Source: CAYVGO01 sp964450725 (GTDB lineage Bacteria; Bacteroidota; Bacteroidia; Bacteroidales; UBA932). From it: a DNA stretch of 58,307 nucleotides. Shown here in pieces: positions 17,281 to 26,133 of the stretch. Both the position numbers and the translations under genes were made by a program. Under the pieces are notes generated by a model that worked only from the letters and a program-made list of their open reading frames with translations, had not been told where the DNA came from and did not search any database. The number at the start of each line of letters is the position of its first letter. Position 1 is the first letter of the stretch. The stretch is from positions 1 through 58,307 of the forward strand of contig CAYVGO010000008.1 in NCBI GenBank assembly GCA_964450725.1, given 5' to 3'.

Positions 17281-17529
17281 ATGCAAAAGAATACATCTGT
17301 ATCATTAGGTAGTTACTTCGACCAGTTTGTAGAAATAAAAGTTACACAAGGACGTTACAAAAACGCCAGTGAAGTTATTCGTGCAGGCTTGCGACTTTTG
17401 GAGGAGTATGAGAATCGTGTTGCTGAACTTAAAAGTGCCATTTCATTGGGGATGGAAAGTGGTGTTGCTACTGATTTTGATCCTCAGCAACATCTTAAAA
17501 TGTTGAAAGCCGAAAAATTAAATGGCTAA
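17281..17529 (+). CDS. parD: ParD-type antitoxin
   Basis: The 82-residue protein begins with a ribbon-helix-helix DNA-binding domain (SVSLGSYFDQFVEIKV, then YKNASEVIRAGLRLLEEYE). A C-terminal tail (about 50-82) would wrap the toxin. It neutralises ParE and normally represses its own promoter. It overlaps the toxin gene by 8 bp, the classic type II toxin-antitoxin layout. Confidence 0.92.
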   Translation: MQKNTSVSLGSYFDQFVEIKVTQGRYKNASEVIRAGLRLLEEYENRVAELKSAISLGMESGVATDFDPQQHLKMLKAEKLNG

Positions 17530-17824
17530 ACTTCAATTCTCGAATAAAGCTGTTGAAGATTTATCCGGCATCTGGACATATACTCTTGAAGAGTGGTCGG
17601 AAAAACAGGCTGACCAATACTACGATATGTTAATCATATCTTGCAGTAAGATTGCCGAAAATCCAAGGTTATTTGGTCGTAAATACGACCAAATTGCAGA
17701 AGATTTACTTGGTTTCAAAGTTAATAAACATTTGATTTTTTATAAGGTCATAGACACTGAAACGATCCTTATCGTGAGGATTCTACACGAACGAATGGAT
17801 TTAAAAAACAGGTTGGACAAATAA
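17522..17824 (+). CDS. parE: ParE-type toxin (RelE/ParE superfamily)
   Basis: This 100-residue protein shows the family pattern: LQFSNKAVEDLSGIWTYT at the start, helices with EEWSEKQADQYY, IAENPRLFGRKYDQI in the middle, and a C-terminal beta segment HLIFYKVIDTETILIVRILHERMD. ParE members poison DNA gyrase, but RelE/ParE relatives can also cleave mRNA, and the target here is not proven. It is translated from within the antitoxin 3' end, and no downstream gene is co-oriented. Confidence 0.92.
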   Translation: MAKLQFSNKAVEDLSGIWTYTLEEWSEKQADQYYDMLIISCSKIAENPRLFGRKYDQIAEDLLGFKVNKHLIFYKVIDTETILIVRILHERMDLKNRLDK

Positions 17825-17893
17825 CACTTTGAGTATGACATTACAAAGCAATGAAATATTATCATCGGTTTGCCACTTGCATAGTAGTTCTTA

Positions 17894-18586
17894 TTATGAG
17901 AAATGTTCTTTAAAATATTCTTTAAACCAGCACATTTGTTCTTCAAGAGTCATTTCACTGTTATCAATAATAATAGCATTATCAGCTTTACGTAAAGGAC
18001 TAATCGTTCGATTTTTATCAATATAATCCCGTTCAATGATATTTTGATGTACTTTTTCATAAGTAATATCAGGATCTGTTATTTGCAATTCCAACAATCG
18101 CCGTTTGGCTCGAATTTCTGGAGATGCCGTCATAAAGAGTTTCAACTCAGCATGTGGAAACACGGTCGTTCCTACATCTCTTCCATCCATAACAACTCCG
18201 CCGTTTCTTCCCATTTCCTGCTGCTGCTTCACTAAAAAAGAACGTACAAAGCCAAGCGAACTGATATTACTTACATAATTTGAAACGGTAAGTGTACGAA
18301 TTTCCTTTTCAATATTTTGTCCGTTTAAAAAAGTTTGACTTGTTCCTTGTGTAGAATTATATTGTTGAGAGATTTTTATTTTCTCATTGAGAATATCTTC
18401 TTGCAGTGTTTTTTCATTGATACAACTTTCTTGTATGATGTTGTTTTCAATAGCATACAAAGTTACACTTCTATACATTGCTCCTGTATCAATAAAAGTA
18501 TAGTGCAGGTAATTGGCAATCATTTTAGCAAATGTACTTTTGCCGCACGACGAATAACCATCGACAGCAATAATTATTTTTTTCAT
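17894..18586 (-). CDS. cmk: Cytidylate kinase
   Basis: The 230-residue (d)CMP kinase has an N-terminal P-loop AVDGYSSCGKSTFAK, the FIDTGAMYRSVTLYAIENN motif, the NMP-binding VVMDGRDVGTTVFPHAELK block, and a lid region with RAKRRLLEL and RDYIDKNRTISPLRKADNAIIIDNS. All Cmk landmarks are present and the length is normal. It converges with the ParE gene, with no obvious terminator between them. Confidence 0.96.
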   Translation of the reverse strand: MKKIIIAVDGYSSCGKSTFAKMIANYLHYTFIDTGAMYRSVTLYAIENNIIQESCINEKTLQEDILNEKIKISQQYNSTQGTSQTFLNGQNIEKEIRTLTVSNYVSNISSLGFVRSFLVKQQQEMGRNGGVVMDGRDVGTTVFPHAELKLFMTASPEIRAKRRLLELQITDPDITYEKVHQNIIERDYIDKNRTISPLRKADNAIIIDNSEMTLEEQMCWFKEYFKEHFS

Positions 18587-18610
18587 AACATAAAAGAAAA
18601 AATTATATAC

Positions 18611-18643
18611 AAAAAAAGAGAATACAATAATAAGTATTCTCTT
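18611..18643 (-). terminator. Rho-independent terminator after the WG-repeat gene
   Basis: Read on the minus strand, AAGAGAATAC pairs perfectly with GTATTCTCTT around an 8-nt loop, followed directly by a run of T residues. It ends the WG-repeat transcript just upstream of cmk. Confidence 0.85.
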
Positions 18644-18663
18644 GAAGGTGATGTAAGTTTAAT

Positions 18664-20115
18664 TTATTTTGCTTTTACAACCTCAGGTTTAAACTCTCCC
18701 TTAATATCGGAGTGAGTAATAATACATGATGTTATTGTCAGTTCCGGGCTTGTAAATGAAATAATCGGATAATTCACAGTCAAAGTACCTGTTTCTTTAA
18801 AAACTCGAGCATCTTTACGAGGAACTTTTACCCGAATAAGAAATCTGTCATCAATGCGAATCGGAAATGTTTCTTGCTCTGCATCATAAGTTCCAATCGT
18901 ATATTTCGTCCAATCTGTTAATTGAATAAAAGTATTGGCAAATGAGTTTGTTACTCTCTTTTCTACTTTTACCTTTTCTTCTTTTAACATATTCTGAAGT
19001 TCTGTTTCTCGTGCATTTACGCGTGCCACTCTCTGATTGTATTCATTTTGTGTTTCATATTCATCTTTAACCATAAACTTCGCCAATGCTTGCTTTAAAG
19101 CACGATTATTGGCATCCGTAATACTAATAATACGTTTTTCAATACCGTTTTGAGGATTGGGGTGAAAAATATATTCTACTTTATTTCTAATTCTCACCTC
19201 TGTAGCACCATTGCTAAATCTTTGTGCTTCATCATATTTTACAGGTATCACCGTTGCTCCTGTATTATCTATAAATCCCCATTTTCCATTAGATTGTATT
19301 GCCGCCAATCCTTCATTAAAAGAACTTGCATTATCAAACTGAGGAGGAATAACATCTACACCTTGAGGATTAATATAACCATATTTTCCATTCTTATAAA
19401 CACATGCTAACCCTTCATTAAAATTTTCTGCCCGTTCATAAACGAAATCAATCACCTTGTTTCCTTCTGTGTCTATAAATCCAAAACGACCATTTTGACG
19501 AACTGCCGCCAATCCTTCTTGAAACCTATTTGCTATTTCATAAGTTTGTTGGATAGTCGTCATACCCTTCGGTGAAATATATTGCCATTGATTATTAATT
19601 CTTACTGCAGCCAATCCTTCTGAGAATTGTCTTGCTATCTGATATTTTGCGGGAATAACTTCTTTGCCATAAATATCAATAAAACCATACTTGCTATTTG
19701 ATCTGAAAACTGCTATACCGTCAACAAAGGAAGATACTACTTCATATTTTAATGGAATGATAATTTTACCATTAACATCACAAAATCCCCAACGATTGTG
19801 TTGTTCTACGGCGGCAAACTTTTCAGCAAACGATAAAGCCGTTGTATAAATTAAAGGAATAAGTTCTTTATTATTGACATCAATAAATCCATATTTTCCA
19901 CCTTTCATAACTTTTGCAAATCCATCATAGTAATCATCGGCTTCTTCATAAGTCGGAGGAATAACAATAGCATTGGTTTCAGCATTCTTATAACCGTAAA
20001 GTTGTTCTATGTAAGAATAATAAGGTAATAGAAATTGTGCCGATAGAAGGTTTGAGTTTCCCAGTAACAAGATAAGTATAATAGATGGAATTAAATGTTT
20101 ATGAATTGTTTTCAT
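18664..20115 (-). CDS. Exported WG-repeat protein
   Basis: The 483-residue protein has a signal peptide (about 1-27). About eight WG-type repeats follow (residues 35-310) with the pattern KYGFID..G..VIP..Y..A..F.EGLA. Repeats 5 and 9 are degenerate. The rest (about 320-483) is not recognised; it begins with a charged, probably coiled-coil stretch (VARVNARETELQNMLKEEKVKVEKRV) and ends in beta-rich sequence. WG repeats form beta structures, but no enzymatic function is known for them. It is monocistronic with its own terminator. Confidence 0.85.
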   Translation of the reverse strand: MKTIHKHLIPSIILILLLGNSNLLSAQFLLPYYSYIEQLYGYKNAETNAIVIPPTYEEADDYYDGFAKVMKGGKYGFIDVNNKELIPLIYTTALSFAEKFAAVEQHNRWGFCDVNGKIIIPLKYEVVSSFVDGIAVFRSNSKYGFIDIYGKEVIPAKYQIARQFSEGLAAVRINNQWQYISPKGMTTIQQTYEIANRFQEGLAAVRQNGRFGFIDTEGNKVIDFVYERAENFNEGLACVYKNGKYGYINPQGVDVIPPQFDNASSFNEGLAAIQSNGKWGFIDNTGATVIPVKYDEAQRFSNGATEVRIRNKVEYIFHPNPQNGIEKRIISITDANNRALKQALAKFMVKDEYETQNEYNQRVARVNARETELQNMLKEEKVKVEKRVTNSFANTFIQLTDWTKYTIGTYDAEQETFPIRIDDRFLIRVKVPRKDARVFKETGTLTVNYPIISFTSPELTITSCIITHSDIKGEFKPEVVKAK

Positions 20116-20202
20116 ACGTAAATAATTTTTGTGTAAAAGTCAAGGCTAAGTGGTTATTGGTAATAGTTATTCATAAAAAACTGTTTCAATTCTTTGAAAA
20201 TA

Positions 20203-21018
20203 TTATTCGTTATTTTCTGTTTTTGCAAGTACATTATTCTGTTTTTTTTCTGTTCTTAAAACAATAAAAATACTCATTTCATATAACAAATACATCGGTA
20301 AAGCGACTAAAAACATTGACAAAGGATCCGGAGGAGTAATAAACCCTGCGATGAGCAGTATTAAAATAAACGCATGTTTTCTATAGCGTTTCATGAGTTT
20401 AGCACTGATAAGTCCTATCTTCGCCAAAAAATAAGTTACTAATGGCAACTCAAAAACAACACCAACCATTAAAATTGTTTGGGTGAAAAGACCTAAATAA
20501 GAACTTAATTCTATTTTTTTCTCTATATCCGGAGTAATTTCATACATCCAAAAGAAACGAGCAGCGAGCGGAAATATTAAAAAATATCCTAATGTAATTC
20601 CTATTAAAAACAAAAATCCGGAACTTCCGGCTAATGTTAATCCATATTTACGTTCATGCTTATACAATGCCGGAGAGACAAATTGCCAAATGAAAACACT
20701 GATAAACGGAATAGCAACAATTAATCCGGCATAAAGAGACAATAACATGTGTGTATAAAACATTGATGTTATCTGGGTGTTTAAAAGTTGTATTTTAAAC
20801 GGCTCAAAACAAAGTGAGTCAATAGAGGTTAATTGAGCCAGTTGACAAAAAAAACGAAATAGAATAAAATCTGAATCACTTGGGGCAAAAAGAACTGCCG
20901 TAAGCCACTCTTTTTGTATAAAAAAAACAACTCCGGCAACAACAATAACGATGATTGATTTTATTAATACTTGCCGAAATTCTTCTAAATGATCCCAAAA
21001 AGTCATTTCTCCTTTCAT
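20203..21018 (-). CDS. tatC: Twin-arginine translocase subunit TatC
   Basis: The polytopic protein starts with the TatC signature MTFWDHLEEFRQVLIKS and has about six membrane segments, including the conserved FEPFKIQL loop region and the IPFISVFIWQFVSPALYKHERK stretch. It is the signal-peptide receptor of the Tat pathway for folded proteins. The frame is open to 21075, but the Met at 21018 (MKGEMTFW), or even the next Met, gives the usual N-terminus. A C-terminal cytoplasmic extension after about residue 250 is short and charged. tatA lies 180 bp upstream on the same strand. Confidence 0.94.
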   Translation of the reverse strand: MKGEMTFWDHLEEFRQVLIKSIIVIVVAGVVFFIQKEWLTAVLFAPSDSDFILFRFFCQLAQLTSIDSLCFEPFKIQLLNTQITSMFYTHMLLSLYAGLIVAIPFISVFIWQFVSPALYKHERKYGLTLAGSSGFLFLIGITLGYFLIFPLAARFFWMYEITPDIEKKIELSSYLGLFTQTILMVGVVFELPLVTYFLAKIGLISAKLMKRYRKHAFILILLIAGFITPPDPLSMFLVALPMYLLYEMSIFIVLRTEKKQNNVLAKTENNE

Positions 21019-21200
21019 TCGCAGTAAAATTAGTGTACGATGGAATTTTTCATGTTTACCAATATAATAAAACATGTTTGTTCCGCTTCAAATAACTTTT
21101 TGTTAAATTTCCCCAACCAACATCTTAATCTTTTTCTGTTTATTCAATCAATCCAACCAACACTCACTAAACAACAAAAACATATCTAAGCACCTTTTTG

Positions 21201-21431
21201 TTATTTAGGCAGACTGGTATCTTTTTTGTCTGTGGTACTGTTAGTTGTGTTTGTTACTTCTTTTTCGACATCATTCATACCGTCTTTAAAACTTTTCACA
21301 CCTTTTCCCAAACCCCGCATTAATTCAGGTATTTTTTTACCCCCAAATAATAGTAATACAATAAAAGCAATCAATATAAACTGCCATGGAGCCATTGTTC
21401 CGCAAAGTACAAAAGAAGAATAAGTCATCAT
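21201..21431 (-). CDS. tatA: Twin-arginine translocase subunit TatA/E
   Basis: The 76-residue protein carries the TatA pattern: a short N-terminal membrane helix (WQFILIAFIVLLLFG), the GGKKIPELMRGLGKGVKSFKDGM hinge and amphipathic helix, and a charged tail. It forms the Tat translocation pore with TatC. Translation may start at 21431 or at the internal MAPWQF (21395), which would give the more typical N-terminus. A consensus promoter ends 26 bp upstream of 21431. Confidence 0.92.
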   Translation of the reverse strand: MMTYSSFVLCGTMAPWQFILIAFIVLLLFGGKKIPELMRGLGKGVKSFKDGMNDVEKEVTNTTNSTTDKKDTSLPK

Positions 21432-21456
21432 AAATTATGATATTAAATATAATGTG

Positions 21457-21488
21457 CAAAGATATTGTCTAATTTTGGTATTTACAAA
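21457..21488 (-). promoter_or_regulatory. Bacteroidota-type promoter for tatA
   Basis: On the minus strand TTTG (21485-21488), a 20-nt spacer and TATCTTTG (21457-21464) form a clear -33/-7 pair. Confidence 0.8.
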
Positions 21489-21643
21489 TTTATTTGGTGT
21501 TTTTATTTTTTACAATTATTTTTGCATCCTCAATTAGTTTCTTATAGAAACTTTAACCTTAGCACTTGTCAGAGGACTCTGTAACGTATTCAATCTGAGG
21601 TAATTTTGATGAGTGTATTTTTGATTGTAAATTATTTATAACT

Positions 21644-22345
21644 ATGAAAAAGAAAGACAGTAATGTAGAAATAGAAAAACAACTTGCAGGAGTAGAAACT
21701 TCAATGTCAAAAGCCGAGATGTTTTTTGAGAAAAATGGTAAAAAAATGTTACTTCTTGCTCTGGCTATTGCCTTAGCAATAGGATGTGTATATGCCTTTA
21801 TCCGATTTTATCAAAATCCTAAAGAAGAACAAGCACAAAACGAATTATGGAAAACAATTCATTACTTTGAACGTGACTCATTTAATTTAGCATTACATGG
21901 CGACGGAACGTTTACCGGTTTTTTAGATATTGTTGAAAACAATGGCAGTACTGATGCCGGAAGTATTGCTTCATATTATGCCGGTGTATGTTATCTAAAG
22001 TTAGGTCAATTAAATGAAGCCATTGAGTATCTCAAAAAATATGATGGTAATGACCGATTAATCGGAGGCGGTGCGTATGGATTAATCGGAGATGCCTACA
22101 GCGATTTACAAGATTATAGTAATGCGAAAAAATATTATAAAAAGGCGGCAGAACATGATATTAATGAATTAAATACTCCTTATTTTTATGCCAAATTGGC
22201 GGGTGTATTTGATCATGAACAAAACTACAGCGAATCTAAATCTTTATATGAAAAAATTCTACAGGAGTTTCCCAACTCTGCTGAGGCTCGGGATGCCCAA
22301 AAATATATTGCCCGATATACACAGTTGATGAAAGATGGGAAGTAA
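21644..22345 (+). CDS. TPR-repeat inner-membrane protein (YfgM-like)
   Basis: The 233-residue protein has a charged N-terminus, one transmembrane helix (about 36-58, MLLLALAIALAIGCVYAFI), and an extracytoplasmic domain with at least three tetratricopeptide units (about 105-225), such as SIASYYAGVCYLKLGQLNEA and GLIGDAYSDLQDYSNAKKYY. The layout matches YfgM-like proteins, which associate with the Sec translocon and periplasmic chaperones; that function is only inferred here. It is divergent from tatA and ends with its own terminator. Confidence 0.85.
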   Translation: MKKKDSNVEIEKQLAGVETSMSKAEMFFEKNGKKMLLLALAIALAIGCVYAFIRFYQNPKEEQAQNELWKTIHYFERDSFNLALHGDGTFTGFLDIVENNGSTDAGSIASYYAGVCYLKLGQLNEAIEYLKKYDGNDRLIGGGAYGLIGDAYSDLQDYSNAKKYYKKAAEHDINELNTPYFYAKLAGVFDHEQNYSESKSLYEKILQEFPNSAEARDAQKYIARYTQLMKDGK

Positions 22346-22367
22346 CCAATAAATTTAATAGAAAAAA

Positions 22368-22405
22368 TAAAGGAGAGATTTCTCAATGGTAGAATCTCTC
22401 CTTTA
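22368..22405 (+). terminator. Rho-independent terminator after the TPR gene
   Basis: A perfect 13-bp stem: 22368-22380 (TAAAGGAGAGATT) pairs with 22393-22405 around a 12-nt loop, followed by CTTTTAAG. Confidence 0.8.
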
Positions 22406-22433
22406 CTTTTAAGATATTTCAACATTTAATATT

Positions 22434-25088
22434 ATGATAACGTCAACAAAATTCAGTTATTTATTCTTGCTTATATTGTTTTTTACGCGTGTTTCTGCAC
22501 AAAGTGATTGGTTGAAACTATCTTTTGATGAAAAAGTTGCTCAACCTGAAATGTTTATTTTTGAGCCTCATTATGATGAAAATAATAAAATAGAATACTA
22601 CAGTTTTGCCAATGTGTTAAAAATAGAATACCAAAAAAACAGTAAAGGATTACCCGAAAAAAAAATTATTCGTCAGTGGGATAAATACAATTATCAATGG
22701 AAAATTGCGACTGAAACATCTTTTAAATATGACCATCAAGACCGTTTGATTGAAGAACGAACAGAACAACTTTTCCCAAAAGTTTATAACGGTAATACGG
22801 TTGAGTACCCTAAAACTACCATTATGCTCAAGCAAATTCATTATGATGAACAAACTCATACTGAAAAAATTCATACGACAATCAATGTTCCAGACCTTCC
22901 TCTCAATAGAGGTTATAGCGATTCAACTACGATGATTAGGTATATGAATAAGTTCAATTTGCCGGACTCTATGGTGATGCAAATAGAAAGAGAGCATTTA
23001 ACCCACTACAACAAATCAATCTATACTTATGATAAAAAGAAACGGAATATTCTCACGGAATATTTTTTTAAATCTGATACTGTTTTATGGAAGACCGCGA
23101 CTCTAAAGGTGGAGTATAAAAAAAATAAAATCATTTATACTCAAACTCCCATTTCTTATGAAGAAGAAACAACTGAAGATAACGACTCAATATATTATCA
23201 ATATGAAAAACCTAAAGAAGTGGTTTTCGAAATAAGTTATGATGACCAAGAACGGATTACTTCTAAAAAAATAAAATCGGGTAGTAACATTATTTTATTT
23301 TCTGAATATCATTATGACCAATATGGCAATACCCATGTTACTTATGAACAAGATGCCAAACTGATGTCTCTCTTTTCATCTGTTTTACCCAATATAAAGA
23401 TACCCGACATGTTTCGTTATTTAAAGTATTCTGTTCAATATGACAATCATTGTGCACGGGGACTTTATTACATCAAAAACAAAAAGGGTGAATTACTCCA
23501 ATTAGCGGAAATCACAAACTGCCATTCTCCTGAAGGACTACTGTTGTCGAATGACATGACCAGATACTATGAATCTGACGGAGATTTTGATGACCGAGAA
23601 AGAGTAGAATTTCGCTATAACAAAGACGGATTGTCTGGAGAATACATAGTCTATAGAACAAGAGAAGAGGAAGAGGCTAAAGACATAATGAACCAGCAGA
23701 GAACCAAAGTTATTTTTAAGAATGATACTTTGGGCAATCAACTATATAAAGAAGAGTATGATTATTCTTATGAAAAGCAATGGAAACCTACCGAAAAAAC
23801 CACGAAAGCATTTGACAAAAACGGATATGAGATTTTTTATAAAAACGAACATTACGATGACAATCAATGGAAAGTATCATGGGAAACACAATATGTTAGA
23901 GACAGTTTGAACCGAATATTGGTACAAGAAGAGGCAGAATACCGCTATTGTTATCGTTACAATAACCGGCATACCCGAACATTAATCGAAAAATATCGTA
24001 GAGACGATAATCGTAAATCTTGGAAAGGAATATATAAAGATTCTATGGTATATAATAATGCCGATGAGGTTATTGAAGAAATAGAATATCAATGGATTGA
24101 TGAAAGAAGTGATTGGCAACCTAAATCAAGAATAGTTCAGGATAAACAATCTGAAGGAAATGAACAAACCACAATGTACCAATGGGAAAACGACAGGTGG
24201 ACACCACTGCATTTAAATTATAAAAAAGAAGTCATCACAACAGATACAACCATTATTGAAAGCGGTTCTTTAGAGTGGAATAAGGATAACAATCAATGGG
24301 ATGTAGAAATGTTAAATAGATCTACAACTTTAAAGTACGACTCTGATATATTAGAAACTTATTATTGGAATCAGAAACTGAAAGTCTTGGAAGGCGAGAA
24401 ACACATTATAACACAACCGGGAGGAAACACTAAAGTATATTCTGTATGGGATTATGATTCCTGCCGTTGGAATGACACCATACGATATACTCTTCTATTG
24501 AACAAGAAAAACAAAAATTGGAGTTATTGGTTACATCATCCGATATATCTTGTGAATTTGCCCGATGATTCGTGTTACCATATTTTTGAAAATTATGATA
24601 GGCAACATCGTCAGTGGATTCCCGAAAAACGATTTGAAATTACTAACCCCTGCGATTCTATTTATCAAGTGCAATTAGAAACTTGGGATGCTCAGCATGC
24701 TGTATGGGCGAAAAAAACAAAATTAAAGTTATATCGTAATCAAGATAGCGAAAATTACAAAAACGAACTGTCAAGTTATGACAAAGTTACCAGTACGTGG
24801 AAACCGCAGTATAAAAGTGAAGATGGGAAACTAAAGGGAGAAACAGGTATTTTTTATCTAAAGTGGAACACTCAAAAACAAGAGTGGAAGCCATTGTTTT
24901 TTAACGGAAAAAATGATGATTATCTTTGGAATGACAAAATCAATGGTTGGAAAGAAAAGGATTATTGGACACCGGTATCTGAAGAAATCAGAGAGATGCA
25001 CAAAGCCTTATTTCCGGATATTAAGGTTGATTATCAGGAGATTATAAAACTCAACCAGTGGAAAAGAGAAGAGGCGATAACACAGTAG
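22434..25088 (+). CDS. Large exported protein of unknown function with degenerate Tyr/Trp-rich repeats
   Basis: The 884-residue protein has a clear signal peptide (about 1-23, ending VSAQ). The mature part is highly charged and rich in Tyr and Trp, with recurring motifs such as YD..gN/ITSKK, Y.YEKQWKPTEK, W..Y and ND..WKV. It resembles degenerate YD/RHS-like or Bacteroidota surface beta-repeats, but no domain is recognised. There is no obvious C-terminal secretion-sorting domain; it ends NQWKREEAITQ. It has no neighbours in its operon. I assign no function. Confidence 0.75.
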   Translation: MITSTKFSYLFLLILFFTRVSAQSDWLKLSFDEKVAQPEMFIFEPHYDENNKIEYYSFANVLKIEYQKNSKGLPEKKIIRQWDKYNYQWKIATETSFKYDHQDRLIEERTEQLFPKVYNGNTVEYPKTTIMLKQIHYDEQTHTEKIHTTINVPDLPLNRGYSDSTTMIRYMNKFNLPDSMVMQIEREHLTHYNKSIYTYDKKKRNILTEYFFKSDTVLWKTATLKVEYKKNKIIYTQTPISYEEETTEDNDSIYYQYEKPKEVVFEISYDDQERITSKKIKSGSNIILFSEYHYDQYGNTHVTYEQDAKLMSLFSSVLPNIKIPDMFRYLKYSVQYDNHCARGLYYIKNKKGELLQLAEITNCHSPEGLLLSNDMTRYYESDGDFDDRERVEFRYNKDGLSGEYIVYRTREEEEAKDIMNQQRTKVIFKNDTLGNQLYKEEYDYSYEKQWKPTEKTTKAFDKNGYEIFYKNEHYDDNQWKVSWETQYVRDSLNRILVQEEAEYRYCYRYNNRHTRTLIEKYRRDDNRKSWKGIYKDSMVYNNADEVIEEIEYQWIDERSDWQPKSRIVQDKQSEGNEQTTMYQWENDRWTPLHLNYKKEVITTDTTIIESGSLEWNKDNNQWDVEMLNRSTTLKYDSDILETYYWNQKLKVLEGEKHIITQPGGNTKVYSVWDYDSCRWNDTIRYTLLLNKKNKNWSYWLHHPIYLVNLPDDSCYHIFENYDRQHRQWIPEKRFEITNPCDSIYQVQLETWDAQHAVWAKKTKLKLYRNQDSENYKNELSSYDKVTSTWKPQYKSEDGKLKGETGIFYLKWNTQKQEWKPLFFNGKNDDYLWNDKINGWKEKDYWTPVSEEIREMHKALFPDIKVDYQEIIKLNQWKREEAITQ

Positions 25089-25117
25089 TGATTTTGACAC
25101 TACATGACACAAATCGG

Positions 25118-25146
25118 ATAGTTATCCGATTTAATCCGATAACTAT
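25118..25146. terminator. Possible bidirectional terminator
   Basis: Arms 25118-25131 and 25133-25146 match with one mismatch. A nested palindrome, AATCGGATA/TTATCCGATT, lies at 25112-25131. It sits between converging genes; T-runs are weak. Confidence 0.45.
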
Positions 25147-25241
25147 GAATTTTGAATTGGATAGTTAGGAATTTAGCAGATAATACACGCTAATAAAACC
25201 TCTTCCATTGCATGGTTCTCAAAGTGGCTTTTTACAAATTT

Positions 25242-26063
25242 TTATCTTTGTATATTTTCTTTGCTAAAGGAATTACTTTTCAGTATATAATATGCTGTCG
25301 TAGTGTAGAAATTTTTAATATAAGGAATAGATGAAAAAGGGAAAATCACTTTACGTGGTTTCAGTTTAAACTTAATTTCATAATTTGGATTGATGAAATA
25401 TAGTTTTCGAAAGACAATCGTCAACTTGCTTTGCTTTATTATTTTTTCAAATGTACCAATAGTTAGTTTAGAATCTTTCAATTCTATCAAAGATTGGGTT
25501 GTCGAAGAACTTTCTTTGCATAAAAACAATAGTTTTCTATATAAAATCGTAGGTAACAATTGAATAAACGGGATTTTAGATAGTATAGACTTACACATTT
25601 GCTGATGTCCGGCAAACGGACTCAGCCAAGGTGGAAAACCTAAAAAACACAAACCTTCCGAAGTCATTAATTGCGGGAGAATTTCAATTAGTTTTTTTTG
25701 AAAGCAGATATGTTCTATTACATCACGAAGAATAATAACATCAAATTTACTGTGATTCGGCTGTGTTACATAATCAAATATATCAACACACAAAAGTTTT
25801 AAATTATCTTTATAAGGGTGCTCTATGTACATTTTTTGCCCGTTAATGACTTTATTTTCACTAATGTCAATTCCCGTGCACGACAAATTTTTATCTAAAA
25901 AAGGCTTGAGATTACCTCCTTCTCCGCATCCAATTTCTAAAATCTTATGATGTGAATTGAAAGGTAAAATTTTTTCAATCAACGGAATAATATATTTGTT
26001 GGTTGTATATTCTTGCTCACAAAAATATAAATTTCTATTCGTGTGTCTATGTTGCATCGACAA
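25242..26063 (-). CDS. Class I SAM-dependent methyltransferase
   Basis: The 273-residue protein has SAM motif I KILEIGCGEGGN near residue 40, the acidic motif II CTGIDIS, and the motif IV-like VIILRDVIEHI. The C-terminal half (about 130-273) is basic and not recognised; it includes GFPPWLSPFAGHQQM. It resembles the Methyltransf_11/23 group, which often acts on small molecules, lipids or polysaccharides. Substrate is unknown, and it stands alone between converging and tandem neighbours. Confidence 0.8.
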   Translation of the reverse strand: MSMQHRHTNRNLYFCEQEYTTNKYIIPLIEKILPFNSHHKILEIGCGEGGNLKPFLDKNLSCTGIDISENKVINGQKMYIEHPYKDNLKLLCVDIFDYVTQPNHSKFDVIILRDVIEHICFQKKLIEILPQLMTSEGLCFLGFPPWLSPFAGHQQMCKSILSKIPFIQLLPTILYRKLLFLCKESSSTTQSLIELKDSKLTIGTFEKIIKQSKLTIVFRKLYFINPNYEIKFKLKPRKVIFPFSSIPYIKNFYTTTAYYILKSNSFSKENIQR

Positions 26064-26133
26064 TATTAATTATATAAAGTTATTAGCCTCATAAAGATAA
26101 AATGGGCTATTTTTGCTTCAGATATAGGATTTA

